DNA from: Neoechinorhynchus agilis
Lineage: Eukaryota > Acanthocephala
Assembly (NCBI GenBank): GCA_051530055.1
Contig: CM121341.1
Span: 1,426,001 to 1,490,000, forward strand
Reading direction: 5' to 3'
DNA length: 64,000 bases
In this document: one piece after another, positions 1-10,244 of the stretch
Layout of the letters: each line of letters starts with the position of its first letter
Position numbering within the stretch: position 1 is the stretch's first letter
The notes under the pieces: generated by a model
Databases searched by the model: none
Seen by the model: the letters and a program-made list of their open reading frames with translations, nothing else
Told to the model about the DNA's origin: nothing
Made by a program: the position numbers and the translations under genes

Positions 1-59
1 TTTTCCTCAAGTCATCAAGAACGGAAAAGTTTATTCCCAAAACTATTGTAAAAGCTGCG

Positions 60-884
60 GTGGAACGGAGGAACGTACTTTGCACTGAGCGATCCTTCTT
101 CCAATCCATGGAGGTTAAATTTACTTCAGACGAGATTTCGCATTACGACGACTATTACTATCCTCGGTGCAGTGGGTGTCAATGTTGTGGACATTGGGAG
201 AAGAGGTGCCCGCCCAAGGTCACGCGATGCGCTTTTTGTGGCCAAGACGACCACAGTACCAAATGTGACAAAAAGAAAAGGCACTGCTCAAACTGCGATC
301 GAGATGGACATTGTGCGTTCTCGAAGAATTGTGAAGCATTTAAGGAATATGTTGGGTGGGCGAGACTGCTTGGATTCAACGGAAATAATTCATCCGACAC
401 TCGAGTTGCCCAGAATAGTTGAAATGCGACAAAGGACAAACCCATAAGAGGATCTGCAACAACCATTACAACCATAAAAACATACCCAAGGCAACAACTG
501 GGTACATCCAAAGATGTTAATAATCTACGAACGACTTATGATGACACCTTGGAAAAGAAGTTGGCTGATTTCTCCGCTAAAATCCTCGACATGGTCGATC
601 TACGAATCACCGCGGCCATTCAGGGTCTTGAGAGGAGACTGTCTGCCCAGTTAAACGGTCTCATCGAAACTCTCTCGACAAAATTCAAAGATATTCAGAT
701 CGCGACCGGGGTAGCTCCAGCACCCTGCAAACGCAGTCGAGCACTGGTTTCAAGTAGCAACGGTGTAGACGATGTGGATATGTACGAGGCCGAGGAGTTC
801 GTGAGCAACATCATAAGCGAACAAACCCAGGTTTGTGCTGACGGGGTCCAAAATCTCATCAAGGGTAGGTCTCAATGGAATTGA
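60..884 (+). pseudogene. LINE A ORF1-like region (nucleic-acid-binding zinc knuckles, then coiled coil)
   Basis: The first open piece (60-422) has three closely spaced Cys/His knuckles: CSGCQCCGHWEKRC fits C-x2-C-x4-H-x4-C, CAFCGQDDHSTKC is one residue shorter, and a third follows in CSNCDRDGHCAFSKNC. Such knuckles are typical of ORF1 proteins of Jockey- and R1-like LINEs, which package the element RNA. A second open piece (549-884) begins MEKKLADFSAKILDMVDLRI and is predicted helical with heptad-like hydrophobics. The two pieces are in different frames with stops between them, so ORF1 is broken. The second piece ends in a TGA that overlaps the ATG of the endonuclease ORF by ten bases, the compact ORF1/ORF2 arrangement used for coupled translation in many LINEs. 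Confidence 0.7.
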
Positions 885-1558
885 GAATTGCGCAGTGGAA
901 CGCAGGCGGGCTTCTAGGTATTCCTGACCTTTTGTCTGAAGCACGGAGAAGTGATATTACTTTTATCCAAGGAACTAAGTCGCTGTACTCTCGTAATAAC
1001 CTCCCGAATAGTTTTAATATTTTATCTAGTGAATACTCTTTATTTTGTACAAAATCCCTTTTAAACCACTCTCAAGGCTTATTATCCATTTTTAAACCTT
1101 GCCTCCAACCAACCCTAATTTCCGAGTTTACTTCCCCAGATTTGTCTTACGCTTTATTTTCAATACGTTTCTTGGGGAGGAAATTGCTCTTAGGTAATTT
1201 CTATGTTAAACCTAGGAAAATACACCTCACTCATAATAAAGATCTTATAAAAAATGTTTTAGCATCCGGAATTGACTTTTGCTTCGTAGATTTCAACGAC
1301 CCTTCTCACAAATGGATAAAGGCCATTTTACGTTCGGATGATACCCATGACCATATTGTCCCTGCGGATCCCACGTTTACGGACGGCAGGTCTCATTCTT
1401 TTCTAGATTTGTGTCTTGCTCGAAGTAACTCATTCGTTAAACCCAAACTGGTTTCTCAATCATCAATTTTCCGTATTGCTGGACATGATATCTTAGTGTG
1501 GGAATTGGGACGAAATATTCTGTTGAGCCGTAGATTTAAATTTTTAACGCTGCCATAA
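875..1558 (+). pseudogene. LINE A ORF2 N-terminus: apurinic-type endonuclease domain
   Basis: The 227-residue open stretch begins MELRIAQWNAGGL, matching the N-terminal strand of the exonuclease-endonuclease-phosphatase fold that nicks target DNA. Degraded versions of the later motifs follow: FIQGTKSLYS, where active family members have Q-E-T (the catalytic Glu position is Gly here); VDFNDPSHKW in place of GDFNAPHxxW; a DGRSHSFLDLCLA strand; and AGHDILVWEL where the family has SDHxPV. Loss of the Glu and degradation of the SDH motif make it inactive. The frame stops at 1558, before the RT. Confidence 0.75.
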
Positions 1559-1794
1559 ATTTTGCTTTCACTTTTGGCGCTTTTGAACGGCTCAAGGACT
1601 TAAATGAATTTGTGGTCACTGCTAGTGACTCGATTTTAACAACGGTCTCGAGAAGTATCGGGTCGGAAATGCAGAAACCAAGATTATTCTCCCTGTATGG
1701 CAGACAACTTTTTTTGCTAACACAATCGATGATCGGGAGTCGATTAAGTTTTGGTCCTCTTTATACTGGCCCTGTAGAACTCGATTTCAAATAG

Positions 1795-2865
1795 CTTGCG
1801 ACAATAAGCGAATTAGCTATTTTATGCCTTATTCCTCTCCTTGGTAGCATGTCGTTGCACCAAAAAGATTTTGTCCGTGGAAAAGGGCCGCAGCGAGTTG
1901 GATTAAAACCTCGGGGTGGGACAATGTTATTTGCGCACTTTGTATTGAACATTGTAATGGAGCAAGTAATGTCCCAGTCTTCAATAATTCTATTCAAATT
2001 AAGCCTCGTAGTTTTGATTTATGCTGGAATGATTTTATCATTTGATGGGGTTCAAGAAATCTTACATCGACTGGAGCTTGCGACATAAGCGAATTAGCTA
2101 TTTTATGCCTTATTCCTCTCCTTGGTAGCATGTCGTTGCACCAAAAAGATTTTGTCGTGGAAAAGGGCCGCAGCGAGTTGGATTAAAACCTCGGGGTGGG
2201 ACAATGTTATTAGCGCACTTTGTATTGACATTGAATGGAGCAAGTAATGTCCCAGTCTTCAATAATTTTATTCAAATTAAGCCTCGTGTTTTGATTTATG
2301 CCGGAATGATTTTATCATTTGATGGGGTTCAAGAAATCTTACATCGAACATTGGAGCTTGCGACAGTAAGCGAATTAGCTATTTTATGCTACCTCTCCTT
2401 GGTAGATGTCGTTGCACCAAAAAATTTTGTCCGTGAAAAGGGCCGCAGGATGGATTAAAACGGGGTGGGACAATGTTATTTGCGCACTTTGTATTGAATT
2501 GAATGAGCAAGTAATGTCCCAGTCTTCAATAATTTTATTCAAATTAAGCCTCGTCGTTTTGATTTATGCCGGAATGATTTTATCATTTGATGGGGTTCAA
2601 GAAATCTTACATTATTTTATGCCCTATTCCTCTCCTTGGTAGCATGTCGTTGCACCAAAAAGATTTTGTCCGTGGAAAAGGGCCGCAGCGAGTTGGATTA
2701 AAACCTCGGGGTGGGACAATGTTATTTGCGCACTTTGTATTGAACATTGTAATGGAGCAAGTAATGTCCCAGTCTTCAATAATTCTATTCAAATTAAGCC
2801 TCGTAGTTTTGATTTATGCTGGAATGATTTTATCATTTGGTGGGGTTCAAGAAATCTTACATCCA
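1795..2865 (+). repeat. Four-copy 255-280-bp tandem repeat inside LINE A
   Basis: Four head-to-tail copies start near 1795, 2073, 2353 and 2612. Each contains the landmarks ATGTCGTTGCACCAAAAA, GGGTGGGACAATGTTAT and GGGGTTCAAGAAATCTTAC. Copies 1 and 4 are nearly identical; copies 2 and 3 carry small indels. The unit corresponds to the segment between endonuclease and RT, because one frame reads LINE-like protein (HVVAPKRFCPWKRAAASWI) and the RT begins right after copy 4. The array is therefore a local expansion of ORF2 sequence and not an independent satellite. Confidence 0.85.
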
Positions 2866-2867
2866 AC

Positions 2868-3900
2868 AATGGTTCTTCCCCTGTTTCAAAGCCACCAACG
2901 TTCTCAATCAATCATCACTTCGTTCGCTGAGCACATGTTGGCAGCATCCCCTGATGAATGGTCTCAGATAAACATAGCGAAAAGAATATTTCTCTGTAAA
3001 AAAGGTAGGGCTGTTTCTTTACCTAGTGATGTGAGACCTCTCTCCATTCAGAATTCGTTTGTTTCCATATACGAGCGAGTTTTGGCCAAAATTATAATGG
3101 ATTTTTCTTTTAAACATAACCTTATTGATGAGCGCTGTCATGGTTTCCTCCCAGGGAAATCTGTTCATACTGCAATTGCTCAAATAATAGATAACCTTTT
3201 TAGTCACCCCAAGTCAACAAACATTCTTATCTCTTTCGATATTTCTAAAGCTTTTGATAATATTGACATTGCTTTTATGGTGAATATTTTAAAAAAAATT
3301 GTTTTCCTTTTAATATAATTGCTAGGATGAACAACATCCTGAAATGTAAACGATTTTTCTTTGAAGATGACCCATCAAGGTCTATATTCTATCAATCCAA
3401 AGGGATTCCTCAAGGCTCACCTTTATCACCCATACTTTTTTGCTTGGCAACTCAATTTTTGATTAAAAATTGCACGATTTGTCGTAGCGTCACTATGTAC
3501 GCCGATGACCTTACTGTAGTTATCAAAGAGTTAAATTATATGAGAGCACGTGCGAAACTGGTTGCCGTGCTGAACTTTTTAAAATCCCACCTACCTCAAA
3601 TGGGTCTCTCTTTGAATGAAAAGAAGACGAAATTTTTAATCAAATCTAAATCTCGAGTGGGCAAGAAGCACATCCGGGATTATATCAAGGGCTTAGAGCC
3701 AAGATATGTAAAGTAATATGTTGCTCTTGGGCTATTTCAGGCCTAGCTTTTTATTCCAGAGGAAGGCCTCCAGAACAACGCCAAAAATTCCGCTGTGTAT
3801 TCTTGAAAATCCTGTCGAGACTACCCCTTGAGTGGATTTCCTCAGCAGACTGGGCCAACAAATCCATGCAGTGGATCGGATTGTGACTTCCAAAAAAACG
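2868..3900 (+). pseudogene. LINE A reverse transcriptase domain (YADD)
   Basis: Motifs in order: RPLSIQNSFVSIYERVLAKI (RT-1/2), GFLPGKSVHTAI, ISFDISKAFDNID (palm motif A with catalytic Asp), GIPQGSPLSPILF (motif B) and TMYADDLTVVI (motif C with both catalytic Asp), then LSLNEKKTKFLI (motif D/E). There is a frame change near 3318 between motifs A and B and a stop after 3716. Remnants of the C-terminal region (LPLEWISSADWANKS) remain readable until about 3,900. Confidence 0.85.
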
Positions 3901-3960
3901 GATAGTAACTAGTATAGAATGTTGCTTCAGTTATTCAGCGACAGCGTTCGATCCATGGTT

Positions 3961-4145
3961 TGCCTTTGCCGAATAAATTTTTTTTAAAGCTACTTGCGAA
4001 TTTTGTGAAGACGAGCAGCTGTCAGAATTATTTATGGTCAAACCGGAGCGTTTCATCGCTCACAAAAAATCGCTCTTCTTGAAAAAAGAGCGCAACGATC
4101 CTGTAAATCGCAAACGATATCAATGAGATTGTAGAGAATCGATGT
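3961..4145. other. Short spacer between two LINE remnants
   Basis: About 185 bases join the decayed 3' part of LINE A to the inverted RTE copy. They contain a T-rich run (near 3,980) and no open frame or repeat that I recognise. Confidence 0.4.
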
Positions 4146-5928
4146 TTTCTCAGTGACACTTGCATTCGTTTGGTATGATTTACTCAAGGTCTCAGCTCCA
4201 TATAACATGGCTGGTCAGATAGCGGTCTTGTAGACCCTAACTTTTTAGCAGCAGCGGCACTTTGTCATCGCACAAAATGCCGGTTAAGCTCCTCCATTTC
4301 ATCCATCCACTATTGATTCTGGATGAAATCTCCGCGGCGTTTTCGTTTCCCGTAGTCACTGTATAGTGTCGAGGTATATGAATTTATTTGATTTCCGCAG
4401 CAGGGCCCCTTGCAGCGAAACGTCCCAAGGCCCATGTAGACTGACTTCGTTCTCGAAATTCTCAGACCGTGACTTTCCATAGCATCCCTCCCTTTCTTTT
4501 TCGTGGCATTTCTCATACAAATGTCGTAGGGCGAACGCAGCTTCAGCAGAACTCCTGCGCCGATATAGAAGTTTCGCACCGTAGGCATCGATCGATTATC
4601 CGGTGGTACAACTTCATCGTATGGCTCATCAATTTGATCTATTTATAACTTGAACAAGCTCTTATATCCCCTTTCGGCTTGTATATCGGCACCAGTTTAC
4701 TCTTTCTCCATTCGTCTGACATTTTTCAGTAGAGAATATGCACTGGAACAGATTCCTTAATAGAGAAAATACGTCGACTCCGAGAACCTTCCAGACCTCT
4801 TTGGGTATTAGATCGGGGCTCGTCGATTTCCCGTTTTTCATTTTGGAAAATCCTGTTTTCACTCCGAACTCTCATATTGCGCTCAATAATCCTTCGCTAG
4901 GCTCGTGCTCCTTCACTCTCTCTGCTCCATTTTCATGATTTAGCATTTGATCGGAGGGTTACCTCCACCTTCTTTGGCCGCTCTCTCTTCGAAAACAATT
5001 TTCCCGTCCTTATCCTTTATCTGCTTAGCAATTGTAATACCATTCGATCGCTTATCTTTTATCGTCACCACTTTGAAGAAGTATGATCTACCCTTGTCTT
5101 CATGTAGCTTCAAATAGAAGACCGAATCTGCTTCTTGCCTTCGCTATAGCCACAGCTTTCTTAGCTTCGTTTTTGGCTTTGTTATATAGCTGCTTATTTG
5201 CCACGGATCGATCTGTATCCATTTCCTTCTTTGCTCTCTTTTTATCGGGGATCGCCCTTTGAACCTCATCGTTCCACCACCGTGTCTCTTGTTCCTTTCC
5301 TTTTCTACCCGTGGTCAACCCGAGAATTTCCCTGCCTGCTCTACCAAATTAACCCCGCCGACTCGGCTCACCATCTATCCGCGTCATTGATCTCAGGATT
5401 TAGACTGTTGACAATCTCTTCCCTGAATTTCTCGCGATACAGAGGTTGATCCAGTCGCCACCATTTGATTTTGGAGGAATCCTGTAATTGGGCGGCCTGA
5501 TATTCTTGATCTCCAGTCCTATGTACAATAATCGATGTTCGGAAGCTCAAGTTTCGCTGGGTATAGCTTTGACGGTCCACACTTCTCTCCATTTCTCTTC
5601 TGGACAAAGGATGTCGTCGATCTTTATCCGCCTTCCACCGCTGTTGTAGGTCACCAGTTGTCGTTCCAATTTCTTGAAGTAGGTGTCTGCTATTCCGAGA
5701 TTTTTTGCCAACGCAAAGTCCATAATACTTTCGCCCTCTGCATTACTGTTTCCAAAGCCTATCCCACCATGCACCAGCCTCCAGCTCGAATTTTCCGCTC
5801 CGACATGACCGTTGAAATCTCCACATACTACACATCGTTTCTCCTTGATTTCGTTCATCACATCATACATATCTTCCAAAAACTGGACTTTTTCTTGCTG
5901 CGTAAGGCCTGCTTGCGGAGCATAAATG
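4146..5928 (-). mobile_element. RTE-type LINE, copy 1 (inverted, truncated, internally deleted)
   Basis: Read on the minus strand this matches the plus-strand copy at 10.6-12.76 kb almost base for base. The endonuclease region (5547-5928) reads VVCGDFNGHVGAENSSW and YNSGGRRIKIDDILCPEEKW, the signature of RTE-clade LINEs. Downstream are the linker (TRWWNDEVQRAI) and the start of the RT (KMKNGKSTSPDLIPKEVWK). Relative to copy 2 it lacks the first part of the endonuclease (5' end at about 5,928) and has an internal deletion of about 340 bp near 4,490 that removes most RT palm motifs. Several stops interrupt the frames. It is a dead fragment. Confidence 0.85.
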
Positions 5929-6666
5929 TAAGAAAATTGCGAATATTCGCTCAATCTCATTTCTTGTGATACGTTCATCAGAATTAGATTCGTAGCTTTT
6001 GTAAGATTTTATATTGCTCAAAGGTGATGGGATTGCAAAAACACTTTTTATTTCTCTGTTTTTGAAGAAAAAACCATGAACCACGCAGGCCTGCTGATAA
6101 TAAATTATACGATCTATTTTGTTTGAAACTTATATTCTTATTTTCGTTTATCAACTCTTGCAAATATAAATTTATAAAACATAAACGTTAAATGTCAAAT
6201 TTGAGTACGAAGACTCGTGAAAGGAGCTCTTTTAAGCCAATCAATAACCTCGTCTTTCAATGTAATCTACGTAGCTCGTTCTGTTAGGAATTACTAATAA
6301 GGACATCGAGAGAATATTTGTTAGCGCAAACTATGGATTGCGATTTTTTTCCATAAAATTAAAAAACCATTATAACGGATTTTTTTCTGAATGTCAATGA
6401 AGCTACGTAGCAATAATGATCTTACATTTTTTAAAAAATGTTTTTGTCCCAAAAAACTTACAAGCATTCTAGATCTGACTGAAGAAGGCCAACGAAAAGG
6501 CCGAAAATTTTCAATATAAATCAATTTTCTGAGTGAATATCGCTAGGTGAAATTGAAACATAATAATAACCTCGATATTTCGGAAAATGGCACAAAAACA
6601 TCGTGGGCATAAAATCGATATCTGAAATAAAAATATTCAAATTTATTTTAGTAGGTGACGCTGCCC
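5929..6666. repeat. Dispersed repeat R1, copy 1 (direct copy at 40,171-40,873)
   Basis: This ~740-bp AT-rich, non-coding segment recurs in the same orientation 34 kb away with few substitutions. Shared landmarks are TAAGAAAATTGCGAATATTC at the left and GTAGGTGACGCTGCCC at the right. Copy 1 carries an extra ~109-bp insert (6452-6560). Copy 2 carries a different ~75-bp insert near 40,393-40,468. I find no coding signal in it, so it may be a non-autonomous element or a segmental duplicate. Confidence 0.8.
6452..6560 (+). ncRNA. Candidate type-I hammerhead ribozyme in a short PLE-derived insert
   Basis: The stretch folds as a hammerhead. Stem I strands are TCTGA (6474-6478) and TCTGA (6528-6532), giving four pairs and one U-U mismatch. 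Core CTGAAGA lies at 6479-6485. Stem II is GGCC (6487-6490) with GGCC (6499-6502), preceded by one unpaired A. Core GAA is at 6503-6505, and stem III is AATT/AATT (6506-6509 with 6523-6526). The predicted cut follows U6527. The same sequence forms the 3' untranslated end of the PLE at 18.7-19.4 kb, consistent with the known presence of hammerheads in Penelope-like elements. The extra A before stem II is a departure from the textbook core. Confidence 0.6.
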
Positions 6667-6821
6667 AGTCCCTTGGAGATGCATTTGCACGCTTTTTACA
6701 ATGCTCTAAGTGGTTCAGAAAATAATGTTTGTGAATTTGCAAAATAATCGAACGTGTATGCATCAATTGCGCGTGAGCTTGGAAACGAAATAAAAGTTTA
6801 AAAGACGACTGAGGCGCAGAG

Positions 6822-7256
6822 GCGATTGTTCATTCACTCTGCACGCTCATCACCGAAAACTCAAAGCCATGTGTGGTCTTGAAATGCTATTTCAAAAATG
6901 CATTCAACACAGTTTACCGAGCAGATTTGCTCAGAGTAGTTACAAATCGGACTCCAACTCCCTCAACAACCACGTTTTGTTGTCAGAAAGCGGAGTTCAA
7001 CAAGGGATCCTTTGGGCGCAATAGAATTCTTACTTGCAGTCAATCCCGTCGCGCACTCACTCCAGTCCAGCTTTAACGGCTGGTACTTGGACGATGAAGC
7101 GCTCGGAGATAACCCCTCTGTTGTACTGCACGATTTGGAGACACTCGTGTAGGAGACGGCGAAATTTGGCATTAAATTGAACGCTGCGAAATGCGAGATT
7201 TTAGTGATGAACGTGGAAGATGAGGCGTCCAGACAAACTATCCTTAATTGGAAGTA
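6822..7256 (+). pseudogene. Fragment of YLDD-type LINE reverse transcriptase (copy 1)
   Basis: Bases 6822-7142 are nearly identical to 37,646-37,968. Readable pieces include VVLKCYFKNAFNTVYRADLL (palm motif A, with the catalytic Asp position changed) and, in another frame, FNGWYLDDEALGDNPSVVL (motif C, YLDD). After the divergence point this copy continues KFGIKLNAAKCEILVMNVED, the following palm segment, which the longer copy lacks at that position. Together the two copies show one LINE family with WYLDD at the active site. Both are broken. Confidence 0.7.
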
Positions 7257-7897
7257 GAAGGAGTGATTTAAGCCCAAGGAAAGCTCTTTGTTCGAATTCG
7301 CTTTGAGAAGCAAATACAAGAAAAGTGCTAACATCTTTTGCCTTTTGAGAGACGGTTGCGGGAGTACCATCCTGCGCGCTGTCGTCGTCACATTCCCCAT
7401 AACACAATCAAAGTGTATCTATAGCCGTTAGAAATCGTTCAGATAAAACCTAAAGGTAAATTCACGTTGTCGTCTCGTTTGAAATTTTAGCTTGTTGTTT
7501 TAAAATTTTTTATCGCACTATAGAGGTTTTTGTTCGTGATAAAAAAGTCACATACTCAAGCGATCGCCCAAGACAATTGTATATTTCGACCGATTGAATC
7601 AAATTTAAAATGAATGATTCAAATCTAAAAATAAGGACGCAAGGTCAAAATCAGACGACACGAGTGTTCGTTTAACACTGGAACCTGGGATGTTCTCAAC
7701 ACCGCAGGCGGCATTTTGGCTAACCAAAAGGTCCGGGTTCCCAAGTCAAACGATCACTCCGTCGTGCACTTCAAGACAATCTTTCCATGCAGTAAAAAAC
7801 CGATTCAAATTTGTTCGTTTATTTTTTGCCGATGTGCGAATGTCTTCTTAATTCCGTTAATGTGTTTTTCTGACTAACGCGCACATATTCGTTAGTC
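7257..7897. other. 3' flank of the importin-like gene
   Basis: About 640 bases of non-coding sequence lie between the LINE fragment and the stop codon of the importin-like gene. No repeat, RNA gene or open frame is supported here. It is the expected place for the 3' untranslated region of the minus-strand gene. Confidence 0.5.
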
Positions 7898-10242
7898 TTA
7901 CTGCTCCTGTCGCAATTTCGACTCCAAGATCACCTTTTGCTCGTCGCTATAGTTTTCTAGAGCCTTTAAGACAATCGCTTTTTTGTATTCTGTTTGCCAA
8001 ACTAAATATTTAATCACAGCAAGTTTCCCCTCTTGTGACAGATCCGAGTCGTCATCCTTTACAATAAGACTAAAAGCGATTCTAACCAACCGGTCAACCA
8101 AATCGTCAGTGTCCGCAAAACTCGCCTTAATAATGACTGGTTGAATAAGAGCTTCATACAGAGGTCCATAATTCTCAAGATCCTTCCGTAATGGCAACAT
8201 ACTTATTGCGAATTCGAACACGGCACGCATGGACGCTTCGTCGTTTGGCGAATATTGGGCGATTGTGTTCAATATTTGGCCCGTACAACCGCATAAATTG
8301 TCTCTTAGTGATGATTTCTTTGATTCTCCTTGTGTAGCGATTGGCGCGCGATTCTTCACAATCTCGTGTAGTTTGTTAAGAATGTTAGAGAAATGCGGAG
8401 CACAGAATTCCGGCTTCTTAGAAACTAACACACGTATACCGTATATGCAATTTTGGACGAGTTCTTCATGATTATCATTTAAGAAAGTGTCGAATACCTC
8501 AAGGGCCAACTGAGGCTCCATGAATATTCGGTCCTGATTGTTAAGAGTACAGGCCAAAGTAGCTAAGATGAACGATTTACGAGTTGAATTGCCTTGCTTG
8601 AGCTGGTTCAATAAATGACCAATGCAACTTGTGAAGACTCGTTCAAATGTCTCACATGTGTGTTGGTCTTGATTAAGAGCATTTGCGCACGTTGGAAGGA
8701 GATCGCCGGCTGCTTCGGTCACAAGTGAGTCCAATTCTGGTTCCTCCCCGTCTGATTCAGGATCAGCTGTATCTTTAAAGCATTCCACCTTAAGGAGATT
8801 ACACAGGTCGTTACAGAAAAATCAGAACAATTTTAATGAATTGTAAGAGATGCGTTTTAGAAGAAAAACCCCAGAAACCTGTCTAAATCTCCAATGTACG
8901 CATTAGAACGCTTTCAATGAGGTTTGCAACGTGATCGACGGGAATAACCGAGAAAAATGACTTATCGAAACCACCAACCAAAATTTGAATTGCATTGAGA
9001 GCACTGGAGGCAAATGAGTGTTGATTGGCAGTTCGAACCTTTTCTTCAAGTTCTTGGTAGGTCTTTTTTAGAAGCGTTTCAATTCTTTGTTCATTGACAG
9101 CACCGGCAGGCAATGGCTTTCCTTCTTTAACAGTTTTTGAAGCGACATTATAGCACATTACGAGAAGACAGCATGCACATCGGGCTGCACTGTTTTGTAT
9201 ATCCTCTTCCGGATGGTCAAGCTGACGATGAACCAAAGTCCAAAGGCGATCAAAATGACCGACTAGTTTTAGTTCTGCATTAATAGCCAAATCGGATATC
9301 ATTCCAAGAGCACTTGATCGCTCATCAGCGTAATCGCGTTCAAAAAGTTCAAACTCGTCATCATCGCTGGAATCATCTTCATCGTCATCGTCGTCGTCAT
9401 CATCGTCGTCGTCGTCCATATCGGAATCGTCTAAATGAAGACCGTTTTCATGATCACCACCGATATCAATATCGTCCGAATTGCTGCTAGCTCCGTTTCG
9501 TAAACTTGGTAATTTAATATCGCCATCAATCGCAAACGTCTTTCCTGTGCATTCGACGAGACTATGAACGAGTTGGTCGCTGATGTTCTCCTTGTAAATA
9601 TTCGTAAGAGCAGCCAAAACGTCATAGGCACCACTTCGTTCAGCAGCATCGGCATCCTCATTATGAAGAAGAGCTGATGCGAATTCAGCGGCGCTGTCGG
9701 AATGAGCTCGAACTTGAGGAGTATTGGCGTATCGAAATACAGTTGATAATGCCGACAATGCTTCAGTGAACGCCGGTTGTTCATTTGTGACGTCTCTGGG
9801 TTTTAGACACTGACTAAGAACGGCAAGAAGGTCATTGACCCATGGTTCAATCAATTGATCAACGGCAGATACAGCAAAACTGAGACTTTCGAACACAAAC
9901 TCTTGCAATCGTACTGATTGATTGTTCTTTTGAATATAGAAAAGTCGATGGAAGAGATCGTTGAGATAATCGACCAAATCATTGTCTAAACATTCACATG
10001 CTTCTTCAATGGAATAAAATAGTCGACTGATGAACAATTGAGTGTCGGCATCAGCTTGTTCGTAATTAATATCCTTTACTTTTGTAAGAGCTTCTAGTAT
10101 AACTGGCATGAAAATAGGTCCATATTGATTTGCATTTCCTTCGACATATGACAAAAGTTCTCCGAGTGCAAAAAGAGCACTTAGACTCACAATGCTTTCG
10201 AAATTCCGCACGAAACTCACACCAGAAACATGATCAGGCAGA
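7898..10242 (-). CDS. IPO4: Importin-4/Kap123-like karyopherin beta, C-terminal two thirds
   Basis: Two exons give about 740 residues of HEAT-repeat karyopherin, a nuclear import receptor that carries ribosomal proteins and histones through the pore in other eukaryotes. Diagnostic segments are SLSALFALGELLSYVEG; an acidic Asp-rich loop (about 9,360-9,430, twelve consecutive Asp) followed by ELFERDYADERSSALGMISD; RDNLCGCTGQIL; and ISMLPLRKDLENYGPLYEAL, which match importin-4 better than importin-5. The best splice is donor C|GTACAT ending exon 1 at 8900 and acceptor TTTAAAG| with exon 2 from 8772, giving a 127-bp intron in frame. Full-length relatives have about 1,080 residues. The first ~350, including the Ran-binding N-terminus, are absent. 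Upstream of a possible acceptor (TTTTTTAG, 10,243-10,250) the sequence is LINE. The missing exons were not found anywhere in the window, so the gene is either split by a very large intron or truncated. Confidence 0.85.
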
Positions 10243-10244
10243 CT

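Larger units (their letters stand above)
1..3960 (+). mobile_element. Decayed non-LTR retrotransposon (LINE A; zinc-knuckle ORF1, APE-type endonuclease, RT)
   Basis: The parts run in canonical LINE order on the plus strand: a zinc-knuckle ORF1 region, a coiled-coil-like stretch, an apurinic-type endonuclease, a tandem-repeat block and an RT domain carrying YADD. The left end is cut by the window. The coding sequence after the RT decays near 3,960. Triple CCHC knuckles with an APE-type endonuclease and no site-specific endonuclease suggest the Jockey/R1/LOA group; the exact clade was not established. The element is dead: the frame is broken in several places and the endonuclease active site is altered. 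Confidence 0.85.

Noticed and set aside
60-511. Overlapping frames of 91-110 codons around the ORF1 region on both strands
   Set aside because: They are shadows of the zinc-knuckle frame at 60-422, which alone shows a recognisable motif.
5535-5969. Plus-strand 144-codon frame opposite the RTE endonuclease
   Set aside because: It is the complement of a clear minus-strand endonuclease (GDFNGHVGAENSSW); the same shadow recurs opposite the 10.5-11.0-kb copy.
8880-8900. Stop codon TAG after MRTLEI as the true end of importin exon 1
   Set aside because: Splicing from C|GTACAT to TTTAAAG| joins the two blocks in frame and matches the importin-4 acidic segment, so the TAG is intronic.
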